From Dryomyza anilis (taxonomy: Eukaryota > Arthropoda > Insecta > Diptera > Dryomyzidae), in assembly GCA_951804985.1 (NCBI GenBank), contig OX638131.1:39312044-39376043 (forward strand): a stretch of 64,000 bases of DNA, given 5' to 3'. Numbering within the stretch: position 1 is the first letter of the stretch; each line of letters begins with the position of its first letter. The position numbers and the translations under genes were made by a program. The notes under the pieces were generated by a model. That model worked only from the letters and a program-made list of their open reading frames with translations, did no database searches and was not told the DNA's origin. Shown here in pieces: positions 50,030 through 60,416 of this stretch.

Positions 50030-51401
50030 ACGTTCTCATTCTACTCCGATCGATGTAGATTTCATATGTATTTTGAAAATCTACTCCTCTACTCTGGTAG
50101 TAGCATTTTCTACTCATTTCTCATAATTTTCTACTCCATTTTACTGAAATCTACTGCCTTTACAAAAATTTCTATTTTTATACCCTACACTAAGAGTGAA
50201 AGGGTATATTCAGTTTGGTACGCCGTTTGTAACACCCAGAAGGAAGCATCTCCGGTATGGAAAAGTATATATATTCTTGATCAGCATGACCTCCTGAGTC
50301 GATTTAGCGATGTCCGTCTGTCCGTCTGTCTGTACGTCTGTCTGTCCGTCTGTCTGTCCGTCTGTCTGTCTGTCTGTCTGTCTGTTGAAATCCCTAAGAC
50401 TTTTAAAATTGAAGAGCTAGATAAATGAAACTTATAACTTAGATTACTAATATACTTACGCTGTATGTGCGAAAAAATTGGCGAGATCGGTCCATTGTGA
50501 CCTATGATCCGACCACTTATGTTCAAATACCTCATATAAAATTTACATATACAGATCAATTTTACTGTATACGTGCTTAGGTAAACTTTTTTGGTCAAAT
50601 ATATATTGACATCATGCTCAAATACATGATAATAAAGTTTTCCGGCGAAAAGACTTGTGGTTCACAAACAAAAAAACGAAATTCGGTACATCTTCCCATT
50701 TGTAAATATGGGTATCAAATGAATGGAAATTCTTCAACGATTGAATGTTTGTAGTTATTTTCAGGATTCGTATACCCTGGTGACCTATATATCACTTTGA
50801 ATGGTAACCACACATATGTGTAGGGTATTTATAGTCGGCTTAGACCGACTATAATTTTGATAATCCTAACTATCATAATTACACCTACTTTAAAATTTCC
50901 CATGTGATCTAACCTTCCCAACTGGTTTTTTGTTTAATTTGTTGAGTAATATTTCTTAGTACCCCAAAAAATACGTCAACATTATAATTTTCCTAGTAAC
51001 TATTATCGATTATCTGTGAAATAAATGTAATCTTTTTGCCCTGGACTTTAAATTGTAGATGGTATAATTAAATATACGTTTGTATCAACTTTTTTTAAAG
51101 TAAATTTTGAAAAATTTTAATAGGTGTTTCAGATACACCCCAACTCTAGAAAAACGATCCTGTATACATCAACATAAAAGAAAATCAGTAAAATCAGAAA
51201 TGAATATAAGTTTCATTTATTTGAAATGTGTATTTCTACTCCTTTTTCATCAAATTTACTCCTATATTTAATTTTCTACTCTTTTTACATCAAATCTACT
51301 CCATTTTGCAATATTTTTCAATTCTACTTCTTTTTACTCATATCTACTCCCCAAATTTTCAAAATCTACTCCATTTGCATTAGCGAAAAGTGTGAATACT
51401 A
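50030..51401 (+). mobile_element. hAT-like MITE rich in TCTACTCC, split by mini-me
   Basis: It is the inverse of the complete copy at 57846-58454: it begins ACGTTCTCATTCTACTCCGA and ends GCGAAAAGTGTGAATAC. The interior consists of TCTACTCC-type words. The mini-me at 50177-50930 lies inside it. The element itself interrupts a minus-strand LINE. Confidence 0.72.
50177..50930 (+). mobile_element. mini-me-type repeat, copy 5, diverged subfamily
   Basis: It begins ATACCCTACACTAAGAGTG, has TATATATTCTTGATCAGCAT and an expanded GTCTGTCTGTCYGTC tract of about 70 nt (50314-50385), and ends in GTCGGCTTAGACCGACTATA and CTTCCCAACTGG. It differs from the other copies across most of the middle. Frames at 50066-50598 translate the GTCY tract. 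Confidence 0.8.
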
Positions 51402-52200
51402 GACGTGTAGTCTGTTCTTACTTGCCAATTGTGGTTAATCTGGTTTATTATGATTTCGTCGATATAGTTATACACGTTCCTAATCGGTGATAGTGTCGTT
51501 TTGTCGACCTAATTTATATCCAGGGAGGAATCATTATTGCTATGCTCGAAGATCCAACAGAGTCTGGTTAAGTGGTGTCCTATGAATATTAGAGCTTTCC
51601 GGCAGTTTGGTATTGTCGAAGACTTAATTGTGTAGAACGATAGAGATTTTAATACAGCTTAGTTATATGCAAATGGTCATTTCTTTTGATAAAAGATCTT
51701 TATCTTTATCTTTAATAAACAATGCTGCTATTTTCTATTGAAAAGATTTCTGTTAGAAATACATTGCATTCGTTAGGAAGTCTAAATGACGCCTGTGTTT
51801 GTAGATCTTTCGAATAGAAGCGAGCTCTGACTCGCCTTCTGGTGTACTTCTTATTGCACAGGTTGTTGTTCCACCACACCAGAATCCAGTGTCCAGTGTA
51901 CGGATGTACGGTTGCAGTATCCATCCTATTCCGAAGGTTTTCTTAAAAAAATCGTTTAGTCCTTTTTCATTGTTTCTTCCGTGTCTTGTTTGCAAGATTT
52001 TTTGGAGTCCAGCATTGTTTCTAGAAATTGTTTAGATTTCGGGACATTCGAGAATTTCATTGTTTACCTCGTAAAGAGGGCTAGTGGTGGTAATGACCAT
52101 TCTGTCTCGCCCATTTGAACAATTTTTTTAACGCCAATTCAATTTGGTCACTAATCCTTGGTAGGTGGAGCCAATTAACACAATCAAATATGCGTCGATT
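51402..52200 (-). pseudogene. LINE remnant: reverse transcriptase end and RNase H, minus strand
   Basis: The minus-strand frames 51712-51924 and 51753-51995 give TATVHPYTGHWILVWWNNN (the RT thumb end TAxVRPxLxYxxLVWW) and FYSKDLQTQASFRLPNECNV, the RNase H segment GxGVYxxDLxxxxSxRLPxxCSV typical of I/R1-type LINEs. Upstream, ALKKLFKWARQNG matches the RT segment before the PSKT motif. It has many stops and frameshifts and a deletion between RT and RNase H. It lies antisense in intron 1, just before exon 2. Confidence 0.65.
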
Positions 52201-52337
52201 GTTTAGTTGTGGCAACCAATTGCAGTACACGAAGTCTGACAATTTAGCTGCAAATCAATTCGTCGCCAATTTGCGATATGTCATTCATCCAAATGATTTT
52301 TATAATATAAAATTTTTAAAATTACTCCTCCACACAG

Positions 52338-52851
52338 GTCAATTCGATGTGCACAAGAACACGATCATTCGCACCGGCGAGTCACAGGCTATCGGCGGAA
52401 AATACCTGCAGGGCATTGAACTGGACACAATGGATGAGTGCCAGCGTCTGTGTTGCGAGACCGACGGCTGTGATGTTTACATTTTTGAGGACAAAAACGA
52501 TGGCTACTGCTACCTCTTTGATTGCGGACCACCGGAGAATTTTCACTGCAAATTCACGCGGCATGCGAACTATACGAGTGCAGTGTTGACACCAGCACGT
52601 CACGTGCCGGAGCCAACGTCGACAACAACGACGCAACAACCAGCACAACAGTCACCGCCATTGCATATTTCGACAAATCCGAATATATCGCAACAGGAAC
52701 GGGAACTGACAAGTCTCAAGGTCAAACCGGAAACGGAAGCGAATGGCGCTGGCTCTCAAAGCGCACTTCTCCTAGGCTTGGGTGCACAGTTGGCCGGAAA
52801 CACTGTGGTGGGCATGTCGCAGTCGGAAGTGGGTTTCGCGCCAAAGGGTTC
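52338..52851 (+). CDS. Exon 2: MANEC/MANSC-like eight-cysteine domain and Ser/Thr/Gln linker
   Basis: The exon follows a CCACACAG acceptor and continues the frame of exon 1 in phase. With C97 from exon 1 it completes eight cysteines at residues 97, 133, 137, 138, 143, 156, 161 and 169, including the motif DECQRLCCETDGCD and YCYLFDC. This is the pattern of MANEC (motif at N terminus with eight cysteines), found in LRP11, MANSC1 and HAI-1 type proteins. A sequon NYT lies at 176-178. A Thr/Gln/Pro-rich linker (TSTTTTQQPAQQSPP) follows, suiting an extracellular stalk. The frame stays open to a TAG at 52913-52915, but the LDLa module lies in the next frame. I therefore place the exon end at 52851 before a GTATGC donor; a 1-nt indel near 52905 is the alternative and would keep about 18 more codons. 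Confidence 0.8.
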
Positions 52852-52915
52852 GTATGCGCTGCGCTTTCTGCCTCATGCCGACTATAATATGCTTGATACT
52901 TATAGCGCCGAATAG

Positions 52916-53030
52916 CACGAACGCATGCGGACGTTTTCAGTTCTCGTGCCACTCCGGCGAATGCATTGCCGTGTACAACGCATGCGACGGTATTCCCCAG
53001 TGCGAGGATGGCAGTGATGAGGGACCGGAG
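52916..53030 (+). CDS. Exon 3: LDL-receptor class A module (cysteines 1-5)
   Basis: This exon encodes TNACGRFQFSCHSGECIAVY followed by NACDGIPQCEDGSDEGPE, the canonical LDLa pattern with the calcium-site signature CDGxxxCxDGSDE. Five of the six cysteines are here. The sixth is the first codon of the next exon, which strongly supports the GAG/GTAGAA donor at 53030/53031. In the two-intron model the preceding 64-nt intron is 52852-52915, and the split Ser codon restores frame. The weak point is its acceptor (GAATAG), which has a poor pyrimidine tract and another AG shortly upstream. If instead there is a 1-nt insertion in the genome or assembly, this coding block would be continuous with exon 2. 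Confidence 0.8.
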
Positions 53031-53095
53031 GTAGAATCCCATACATTTTCTCATATTTTTCATTACGGTTTTAATCGGTTCGCATCTGATTGCAG

Positions 53096-53191
53096 TGTTC
53101 CGGGGCAAGTGTTGCAGGAATTGTGCCGCTAGGTACCAAGGCTGCTCATGAAACGATCAAGAACAACGTAGAGGCAGTACCAATACAGAAG
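53096..53191 (+). CDS. Exon 4: sixth LDLa cysteine and linker
   Basis: Thirty-two codons in phase 0 follow a TTGCAG acceptor after a 65-nt intron (53031-53095). The first residue, Cys, closes the LDLa module. The rest reads as a linker (SGASVAGIVPLGTKAAHETI, then KNNVEAVPIQK) without transmembrane character. The exon ends at AAG/GTACTA. Its length is an exact multiple of three and both flanking introns are of typical fly size, so the call rests on splice sites, phase and domain completion. Confidence 0.75.
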
Positions 53192-53248
53192 GTACTATAT
53201 AATTTGTTTATTGGACGTCTTTTATAAATAAATTTATTTAAACTATAG

Positions 53249-53387
53249 CCCCAGGTAATTCAATACCAACAACAGCAGGTCTCTCAAATTCAACAACAAC
53301 CTATGATCAACAACCGAGAAGATGCAGCTGCTTGGGCCAATCGAAAAAGTGTTGGCGATACTCTGCCCAATGAAGTTGGCAACACTG
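53249..53387 (+). CDS. Exon 5: Gln-rich linker, gene continues beyond
   Basis: After a 57-nt intron (53192-53248, acceptor ACTATAG) the frame continues with a Gln-rich segment (PQVIQYQQQQVSQIQQQP) and then AAAWANRKSVGDTLPNEVGN. It ends in phase 1 at ACTG/GTAAGC, a strong donor. A transmembrane helix and cytoplasmic tail are expected for an LRP11-like protein but are not in this exon. I saw no convincing in-phase continuation before 64000, so the gene appears to be cut by the window edge. Confidence 0.72.
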
Positions 53388-53965
53388 GTAAGCATATCAC
53401 TTCTATTATAGTGATTTTTTCTTGAAGTTCACAAAAACTGCTTATCAAGTATTTTAAAATTGATAAAGTTAATGATTTAAAAAAATTATTACCAATTATT
53501 CTTTCGGTTCGAATTTCATATACTGCATTGAATCATATAGAAGGGAATGTTTTCCATTGGTCTTATTTGCTCCATGAGGATTTACCTGGAACGCAACTGC
53601 TTCATTAGATTTTTTTAGATGAGTTCCAAAGTAATTAATTTTTCTAATGACGCAGTTGGGTTTCGAGGAAATCGCAAAGAAACCAATTTATGAGAAAAAT
53701 TGTCCGATAATGTTGGGCATCCCATGTAGAAAAAACGATGGGCCCAAGGTTCGCCCAGAATGCATTGCTCTGGGTCAGGTCTGGTACCCGAACTGGCCTT
53801 AGAATGATAAGAAGGGCGGCCAGGACTGGCAAAAAATACTTGTCCAATATAATATAACAATAATGGGCCAGGACTGGGCCATTTCAAAAATACAAAAAAT
53901 TATACTTTTTTTTTACTTTCCCCGTCGTCACGTCTGGCATTTCCTACAGGGGATATCTCAAAGGT
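53388..53965. other. Following intron, no exon seen
   Basis: This starts at a strong GTAAGC donor. Around 53690-53880 it is GC-richer (CCAGGACTGG words occur twice), giving minus-strand frames of 67-90 codons without a domain. It may contain another decayed short repeat. Confidence 0.35.
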
Positions 53966-54280
53966 GTAACCGCGGTAGCTCAGTGGATAGTGCGTTGGAC
54001 TGCGAGCTGAAAGGTCCCCGGTTCAAGCCTGGACTGGGGCTAACAACATCTTTTCATAGAAACATTTTCTATACCGCCCTACCTCTTGGCAGTAAATGGC
54101 AAACCTCCGAGAGTAAAAACATTGCCTATGAAAAAGCTCTCACCCGCCGTTCGGATTCGGCAATAAAATGTAGGTCCCACCACTTTGAGTACAAATATAA
54201 CACGCACAGCTCAAAATGGTGAGAGAGCTCGGCCTAAGTTCTTATAGAACTGTAGTGCCAAACTATTATTATTATTTTAT
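53966..54280 (+). mobile_element. tRNA-derived SINE with ATT tail, copy 4, full length
   Basis: Head GCGGTAGCTCAGTGGATAGT and CCCCGGTTCAAGCCTGGA, body with GTAGGTCCCACCACTTTGAG, tail ATTATTATTTTAT. TATCTCAAAGGT occurs exactly at 53954-53965 and 54281-54292 as a 12-bp target duplication. The anticodon-loop position reads GCG, unlike an active fly tRNA-Arg, so this is a SINE and not a tRNA gene. Confidence 0.88.
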
Positions 54281-54339
54281 TATCTCAAAGGTACAAATTT
54301 GTTAAAAATAACCAAGTGGCAAATCCCACAAGATCCTAT

Positions 54340-54570
54340 TTGTCATAAAAATATCCAATGATGCGATTGGATCTTGAGAAAATCCTAAAGTAATCACATT
54401 ATCAAAAACTGTCTTATGGCATAATTTGATCAAAAAAAATTATGAAAAAATCAATTTTTTAAAGTAGGATTTTATCCTTTTAGTAGAAATATATCCTATT
54501 TAAGTATACATCATCATGGCATAATAAGATCGTCTTGTAACTGGTCGGATTTTGACTAAAATATATGTCT
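54340..54570 (+). repeat. Dispersed AT-rich repeat, partner at 59255-59725
   Basis: Shares GGATCTTGAGA, TTAGTAGAAATATATCCTA and AACTGGTCGG with the inverted copy at 59255-59725. A weaker match (GACGCAGTTGGGTTTCGAG) is at about 53650. Confidence 0.5.
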
Positions 54571-55279
54571 AATTCCCTATCAATGATTTCACTATAAAAG
54601 TTATGTATAAAAAAAAGAATGACAGCAAATATTGACTTTCATTCCGGAATTTTGAATCAAATTGTCGAAGAATATAAGCATTGCATTTTAAATTTACTCA
54701 TTCCTGAAAATATTGAGAGAACATTCTAATTGGCCTGGACTATTTGAATGTGAATTTAAGATTTTAAAAATCCATGCACTTACGGACTCTCTTCATTTTA
54801 AATATTCTTAGAATCCAGGCTACGAACTTTTCATTTTTTCTAGTGAAACCAATAACGATATATGATTCTCCACTGAACAATATTGTACAAACAGTATTTT
54901 AGCCCGAATTTGCTTAAAACATTTATATACGATTTTTCTGAAAATATCTCAGAGTTCAAATCAATAGACATTGCTGTCTTTAGATGCGAATGAAGCGAGA
55001 AAGTTCGAAATATCGCTCGATACCGTCTCGTAATTCGAAACAAGATCAATAAATAAATTTTTTCTTTAGCAATAGAGACGATACTCAATAATGTAAATCG
55101 AACACATCATTTTTAGTGATGTAAAAGAGATCTTCATCGATCTTATTCGTGACGAGATCAGGAACGAGATTTCCAAGTCAGTAGACAAGACGAGAATCAA
55201 ACAAAATCGGGAATGTTCCATTTCTTAAACTTGATTTAAACTTGATTTAATCTTTTCCATATTTTGGAATGTATATAAA
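54571..55279. other. AT-rich sequence, no gene seen
   Basis: Nothing recurring was recognised, apart from GATTTAAACTTGATTTAA near 55226. Confidence 0.3.
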
Positions 55280-55611
55280 GAGTTTTTCAACAGGGACGCT
55301 ACAAAAGTAGAGCGACAGGGACAGCAAACGACGCCATATTTCTTGCCGCTCTTTTGACATTTCTTTTCAGTAAGGTTTTTCATGATGGAAAGATATACGA
55401 ATTCGAATTTCGGTAGTAAATTTTAATAATTTCGACTCGTTGTTGGCTCGTATATCTTTCCATCATGAAATGGCAAACCTTACTGAAGAGAAATGTCAAA
55501 ACAGCGGCAAGAAATATGGCGTCGTTTCCTGTCCCTATCGTTCTACTTTTGTAGCGTCCCTGTTGAAAAACCCTTAAAAAAAACTTTTGTAGCGCTCTTA
55601 TTGAAAAACTC
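55280..55611. mobile_element. Long-TIR foldback MITE, copy B
   Basis: Homologue of 12821-13157, with the same AGTTTTTCAACAGGGACGCT end and the same extra terminal copy at the right. Part of the left sub-terminal arm (the GCCATTTCATGA segment) is deleted. Confidence 0.8.
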
Positions 55612-57040
55612 TTTAGTTCCTAAACAAAAAGGCTGAATGCCTTTAAATTTTAAAAACAGAAACCAATAGTAATCAGGTAATATAAGATTTAAAATTTTTG
55701 TAATATTTTGACTACACGAAATATGACTGTCAAATTGGAGATAAGACATTGAATTCAGAAATTTTGTTTACAAATTAAAAAAAAACTGCATTATGCCCGA
55801 TATTAAGAACATTCAAGATTGAATTTCAAGATGAAATTTAAAAAATATCTGCAAATCTCCCTCGTATGCATTACTAGCTATAGAAATCACTAAAGATGTT
55901 TGTTCCTACTATCTTCAATTCTCAAGATATGGGTGTTGACATAGTATGCTCAGATTGGGCACTGGTAAATCTGTAACCATTGTTGTTGTAATCGTGACAC
56001 CGGGACAATTTGTAACTCTTTTATTAATTTAAAAAAAAGAGTTACATTGTGTGTGTCTTTGTTCTTTCTAAAAAAAACCAACTCAATTTCATAATACTGC
56101 TTAAATGATTATTTAATTATAAAGCACACATATGTATCTGACAAATTTAGCTAATTAAACTACCAACTGAAACTTTACAAAATGAAGACTGCTGAAATGC
56201 TCCAACACGCAAATTTCGTGGGGAAACGAAAATACAAACCTATCGTGCGTTGGCACATTACAAACACCTCTAATATTAATATCCGCTGGATTGTTGGTTG
56301 GCACGTAATGAAGATTGATGCGGATATCTGTGTGCGAGCGCTTTGATATGGACTTGCAACACATTTGATTCCCTTGCCACACATAGCTGTCTCACAAGAA
56401 AAGCATTCATTAATTACAGATATAAAGCAAGATATACCACATACACCAGATACAAGATACAATTGTATCTAATGCAATGCAGCGCATTAAAAACAATTAA
56501 AAACTAAGTAATACCAAATGAATGCAGCTACTGCGATTTTCCCACCAGCAACAATTGGAGTTACAACAACAACAAGAGCCAATAATCTAAGTTGTAAGAA
56601 ATTGTTGTAAAATTTATAATATTTAATGTGTTAATTATGTAATAACAGTCAGTACCATGAAAATAGAAAAAAATGGAAAAAATAAATTTTATACAGAGTT
56701 GCAATAAAAAACATTAAGCTGTTCAGTTCATAGTCGCCCACTGCATTTGATGTCCGTGACTCGTCTATATTTGCCATCTTGACAACAGTTTGTCATATTC
56801 GTCTTGTATAGAGATGTGCACGGGAGGTCGAAGAAATGTAGAGCTCGCTTGACTTTGTCTTAAAAATGAGAATCGAGATTACAATTAGATTGAGATTAAG
56901 CATGTTCAAGACAGATGCATGTTCGTCGGTATTACGGAAATTTGTTGTACTTACTTTTCGAGATTCGAGAAATCTACCTCTTCGAAATGACATCGTTATA
57001 ATGAGACTCAGTACCCTATGGGAAAATGAACCGGTACGTG
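55612..57040. other. Low-copy sequence with a possible retroelement scrap
   Basis: AT-rich at both ends, GC-richer at 56180-56480. A minus-strand frame at 56155-56382 contains HYVPTNNPADINIRG, reminiscent of the VPTxxNPADxxTRG motif of BEL/Pao pol. The surrounding residues do not follow the family. Words like GATACAAGATACAA near 56448 recall 5076. No gene is supported. Confidence 0.3.
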
Positions 57041-57046
57041 ACTGAT

Positions 57047-57816
57047 CACGTGACTGGCGAAATGGTGAAGGTGGCTGGTTCTAGTTCTGACCCAATCGTA
57101 TGAAACGTACCGGTAACTTTTACATGGTTTTGTCATTGGAGGTGGTCAATTGACACCTCATAGATACCACCCGTCTTCGTATTTAGGGGACCATTCACCG
57201 TACTGTCCTTAGAGGACCAATCACTGTACTGTCCTTAGAGGACAAGTCACGATTACAGGAAAACCAGAAGAGATACACCAATGAAACTCAGAAGGTAGAT
57301 TAACTACTTGTATACTAATAAAATAATTGTGATCTGCATTCAAATTTTTAGAAAATTTCCCATTAACCTCGATATAAATCGTTATTTTATTTGTTTGACC
57401 CAATAGAATATGTAAAATGCACTTTAAAAATTCGCTGTGGTTGACACCGGAGGTACACCTTTCAGCGACAGATATTCAGTTCAGTGACATATATCACCAG
57501 TCACGTGACCAGGTGTTTAAGGGTAATTCACACTGTCCTACAGGAAAACGAACTGGTACTAGACCGGGCACCTGACTGGTTTCTCGGAGATAATTAACCG
57601 GAGTTTATTAACTTGTATATGAAATCAGCCGGTAACATCCTAGGAAATGGTGAATTAACACCTCATGCAGACCTTTAGACCTTTCATTGAACTGGTCATC
57701 AAGATCCAGTCCTCAGTCGGTACCAATGGTACCGGTCACAGAACATGTATAATGTTTACGAACAGGCTACATCATGCATTCTTTTATACTGGAGTTCTCA
57801 TTTCACCAGTCACGTG
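57047..57816. mobile_element. Inverted-repeat element with CACGTGACTGGYGAAATG ends
   Basis: CACGTGACTGGCGAAATGG (57047-57065) is mirrored at 57798-57816, and a middle copy CACCAGTCACGTGACCAGG lies near 57496. The interior is rich in ACCGGT/CTGGT words. No coding capacity. Boundaries may extend further out. Confidence 0.45.
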
Positions 57817-57845
57817 ATAGGTAATTTTAAAGCAATTGATACCGG

Positions 57846-58454
57846 CAGTGTTCACACTTTTCGCCAATGCAAAAGGAGTAGATTTGAAAATGTTGGGGAG
57901 TAGAAATTAGTAAAAGGGAGTAGAACTGAAAATATTGCAAAATAGAGTAGATTTGATGCAAATGGAGTATAAATATGCATTAGTGTATTAGTTTCAAATA
58001 AATTAATAGATATGTTAATTTTTAATATTTTTATTCTTTCCTGATTGTATGTAATGCAGGGTGGTCTGTTCTTGAGTTGGGGTGTTTCTGGAACACCCAA
58101 TGAAATACATGGTGTTTTCAAAAATGAATTTATAAAAGTTGATACATACGTATATTTAATTATGACTTCTACAATTTAAACACCATGGGAAAATATTACT
58201 TTTATTTTACAGATAATTGATAATAGTTATTAGGAATTTAATAATATTGACAATTTATTTTGGGCGCAAGAAAATGTTATCATTATATTAAAAAAATGTG
58301 AGCAATTTTTGCAAAGGGAGTAGATTTCAGTAAAAGGGAGTAGAAAATTATGAGAAAGACGTAGAAAATGCTACTACTGGAGTAGAGGAGTAGATTTTAA
58401 AAATACAAATGAAATGAAGTAATCTACTCCGATCGGAGTAGAATGAGAACACTG
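57846..58454 (-). mobile_element. hAT-like MITE with CAGTGTTC ends, complete copy
   Basis: The ends CAGTGTTCACA and TGAGAACACTG are inverted, and the 8 nt on each side (GATACCGG and GACTCCGG) match at six positions, fitting an 8-bp hAT duplication. The interior is a series of GGGAGTAGA words. It is the reverse of the copy split by mini-me in intron 1. Confidence 0.7.
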
Positions 58455-58517
58455 GACTCCGGTTTCCCGCTGGGTATTATTGGAAAATTGCCAGTCTTTT
58501 GAATTATTGCATAATAT

Positions 58518-59067
58518 TGTTACGAAAAGAGGTAATTTGCCCCATAGTGCAACCAATCAACAATAATAAATGAGACGCAAGACAATTCAGCGCACTAAGA
58601 TATGAATTAGAAAGAGACAGAAGATCATTCAGCACACTAAGCCATGTGCGAAAAAGAGATGGAAGTCAGAACATTAAAACACATGAGTGCGAATGAAATA
58701 GCAATACCACGCGTCATTCACGAAACGAGTAGAAGGTTCTCGAAACATGTCGAAGCTTGTCGAAGCTTGTCGAAACGTGTCCAACTGATGCATGCAGTAT
58801 ATATCTGATATATCAGTATACATCTGAGGCACAGCACTTCAGTAGTGATTGTAAAGTGGTCGAGTACATCTCGTGTGATAAATGTCAAGTTAAATAGTGG
58901 ACATGCAGCAGTTGTTAGAAATTATAATTAGTAAAGTTGTTCACAAAGTGAATTAATAAAGTTATTTGTTATAATTTAAACCGAACATAAGCGTGTTTTT
59001 TATTTTGTACACAATCCAGAGATACTAACTTGTACAACAGTTTTCTGTAGACTGAATTTTCGTATCA
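58518..59067 (+). mobile_element. Solo LTR of the same gypsy-like family, copy B
   Basis: Starts TGTTACGA, ends TTTCGTATCA, and is bounded by ATAT on both sides (58514-58517 and 59068-59071). It shares the AATGAGACGCAAGACAATTC and TAGACTGAATTTTCGTA segments with 9123-9606 and keeps AATAAA at 58955-58960. A GTCGAAGCTT word is tandemly repeated near 58751, and the 5' end carries extra sequence. Confidence 0.85.
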
Positions 59068-59254
59068 ATATTGAATTGAAAATAGATTATCACAATCATT
59101 ACAATCAAGATTATTAAAAAATGCGTGCGCTCCAAAAATCCCCTAAAAATCCAACTTGTTTTCCAATTTAAACGAAGTAGGCGTAAAGATTTGAAACAAT
59201 CACAGATCAGATGTCGTTAAATGTTTGTCTTTACCCTTGTAGAAATTGTACTAT

Positions 59255-59725
59255 GATCATCATCGGGAATTTAGCATTGTACTTTTACCGTGTCATAACC
59301 CGACTTAAGTAGCTCAGTGGTTAGTGTGTTGGACTGCGAGCCGAAAGGTCTCCATTTCAAGGCTGGACTGGGGCTAACAACATCTTTTCATAGAAACATT
59401 TTTCTATACCGCGCTACATCTCGGCAGTAAATGGCAAACCTACGAGAGTAAAACATTGCCTATGAAAGGCTCTCACCCGCCGTTCGGATTTGGCAATAAA
59501 CTGTAGGTCCCACCACTTTGAGTATAAATATAACACGCACAGCTCAAAATGTGAGAGAGAGAGCTCGGCCTAAATTATTATAGGACTGTAGTGCCAAACT
59601 ATTATTATTATTATAACCCGACCAGTTAGATGATCTCATCATGGTAATGTATTTCCTAATAGTGTACATTTCTACTAGGATATATAATATAAAAAATAAT
59701 CTCAAGATCCCTTAAAACGTAGCCA
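59255..59725 (-). repeat. Dispersed AT-rich repeat interrupted by a SINE
   Basis: 59255-59304 and 59613-59725 together match 54340-54570 in the opposite orientation. The SINE at 59305-59612 divides them at ATAACCCGAC, which became the target duplication. Confidence 0.55.
59305..59612 (+). mobile_element. tRNA-derived SINE with ATT tail, copy 5
   Basis: Head AAGTAGCTCAGTGGTTAGTG, body with GTAGGTCCCACCACTTTGAG, ATTATTATTATT tail. ATAACCCGAC is duplicated exactly at 59295-59304 and 59613-59622. The B-box is mutated (CATTTCAAGGC), so polymerase III activity is doubtful. Confidence 0.87.
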
Positions 59726-60416
59726 CAAAACTTCAAAAAAGTATCCACAGAATTTAAATTATATCTTAAAAATAATCTTATTTAAAGTTTTTGGATTCCG
59801 AAAATTTAGGAGTCATTGAACATGTGCATGAATAGTAAGTGAATTTCAATATTTTTTTTTTCAAAAAACGGTGTTTGTTTTTTTAAGGGTTACTACGTGA
59901 CCTTGAGGTTACATCCCCTACTATCCCCACTTTGTCTTTTTATCGAGCCGTTACGCCGCTCTTTTGAATTCATTAGGTACTACTACAAAAGTGATAAATT
60001 TTATAAAAAAACTTATCAATTTCTTGAATTTCATCGCTACTTATAAACTAATTTTTTTGACGAATCAATCTCGAAGTCTAATATTGTATCAAGTTACAAA
60101 ACAACAATAATTCAGTATTACAAACATTTTCTTTAGAGATATCGAGAATTTTCAAATCGCTATTGGTTGCATCACTCCGTTTGGTACCCTCATAATCAGT
60201 AGCATGTTGACTTCCCAGCCTGATCTCTGGTGCATGTTCGAATCTGTTGTGTCTTCGGCGTCATCTGTGTTTTACGTTAGTTCAGGAAGTCAAACGTCGT
60301 AATAAAGTTTTTCTTTTTAATTTAATATTGTTTATTTGTTATGCTTGGTGAACTAGAAGATTTTACTGCATGCAGTTGGCAGTTGGGGGACCCCGATTTG
60401 ATGTGACTCAAGCATT

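Larger units (their letters stand above)
47160..52337 (+). other. Intron 1 of the MANEC/LDLa gene, transposon-filled
   Basis: A 5178-nt intron lies between GTAAGG and CCACACAG. From left to right it holds about 600 nt of AT-rich sequence, a two-unit tandem duplication, a mini-me copy, a short dispersed repeat, and a minus-strand LINE split by a hAT-like MITE that is itself split by a second mini-me. No coding exon of the host gene was recognised inside it. Confidence 0.7.

Noticed and set aside
52382..53108. Cys-rich minus-strand frames and alternative + frames over exons 2-3
   Set aside because: Cross-strand and cross-frame shadows. Only the + frame gives the MANEC and LDLa cysteine patterns.
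53970..54042. Candidate tRNA-Arg gene
   Set aside because: It has a GCG anticodon position, an imperfect T-stem and a shared downstream body in six places, so it is a SINE head.
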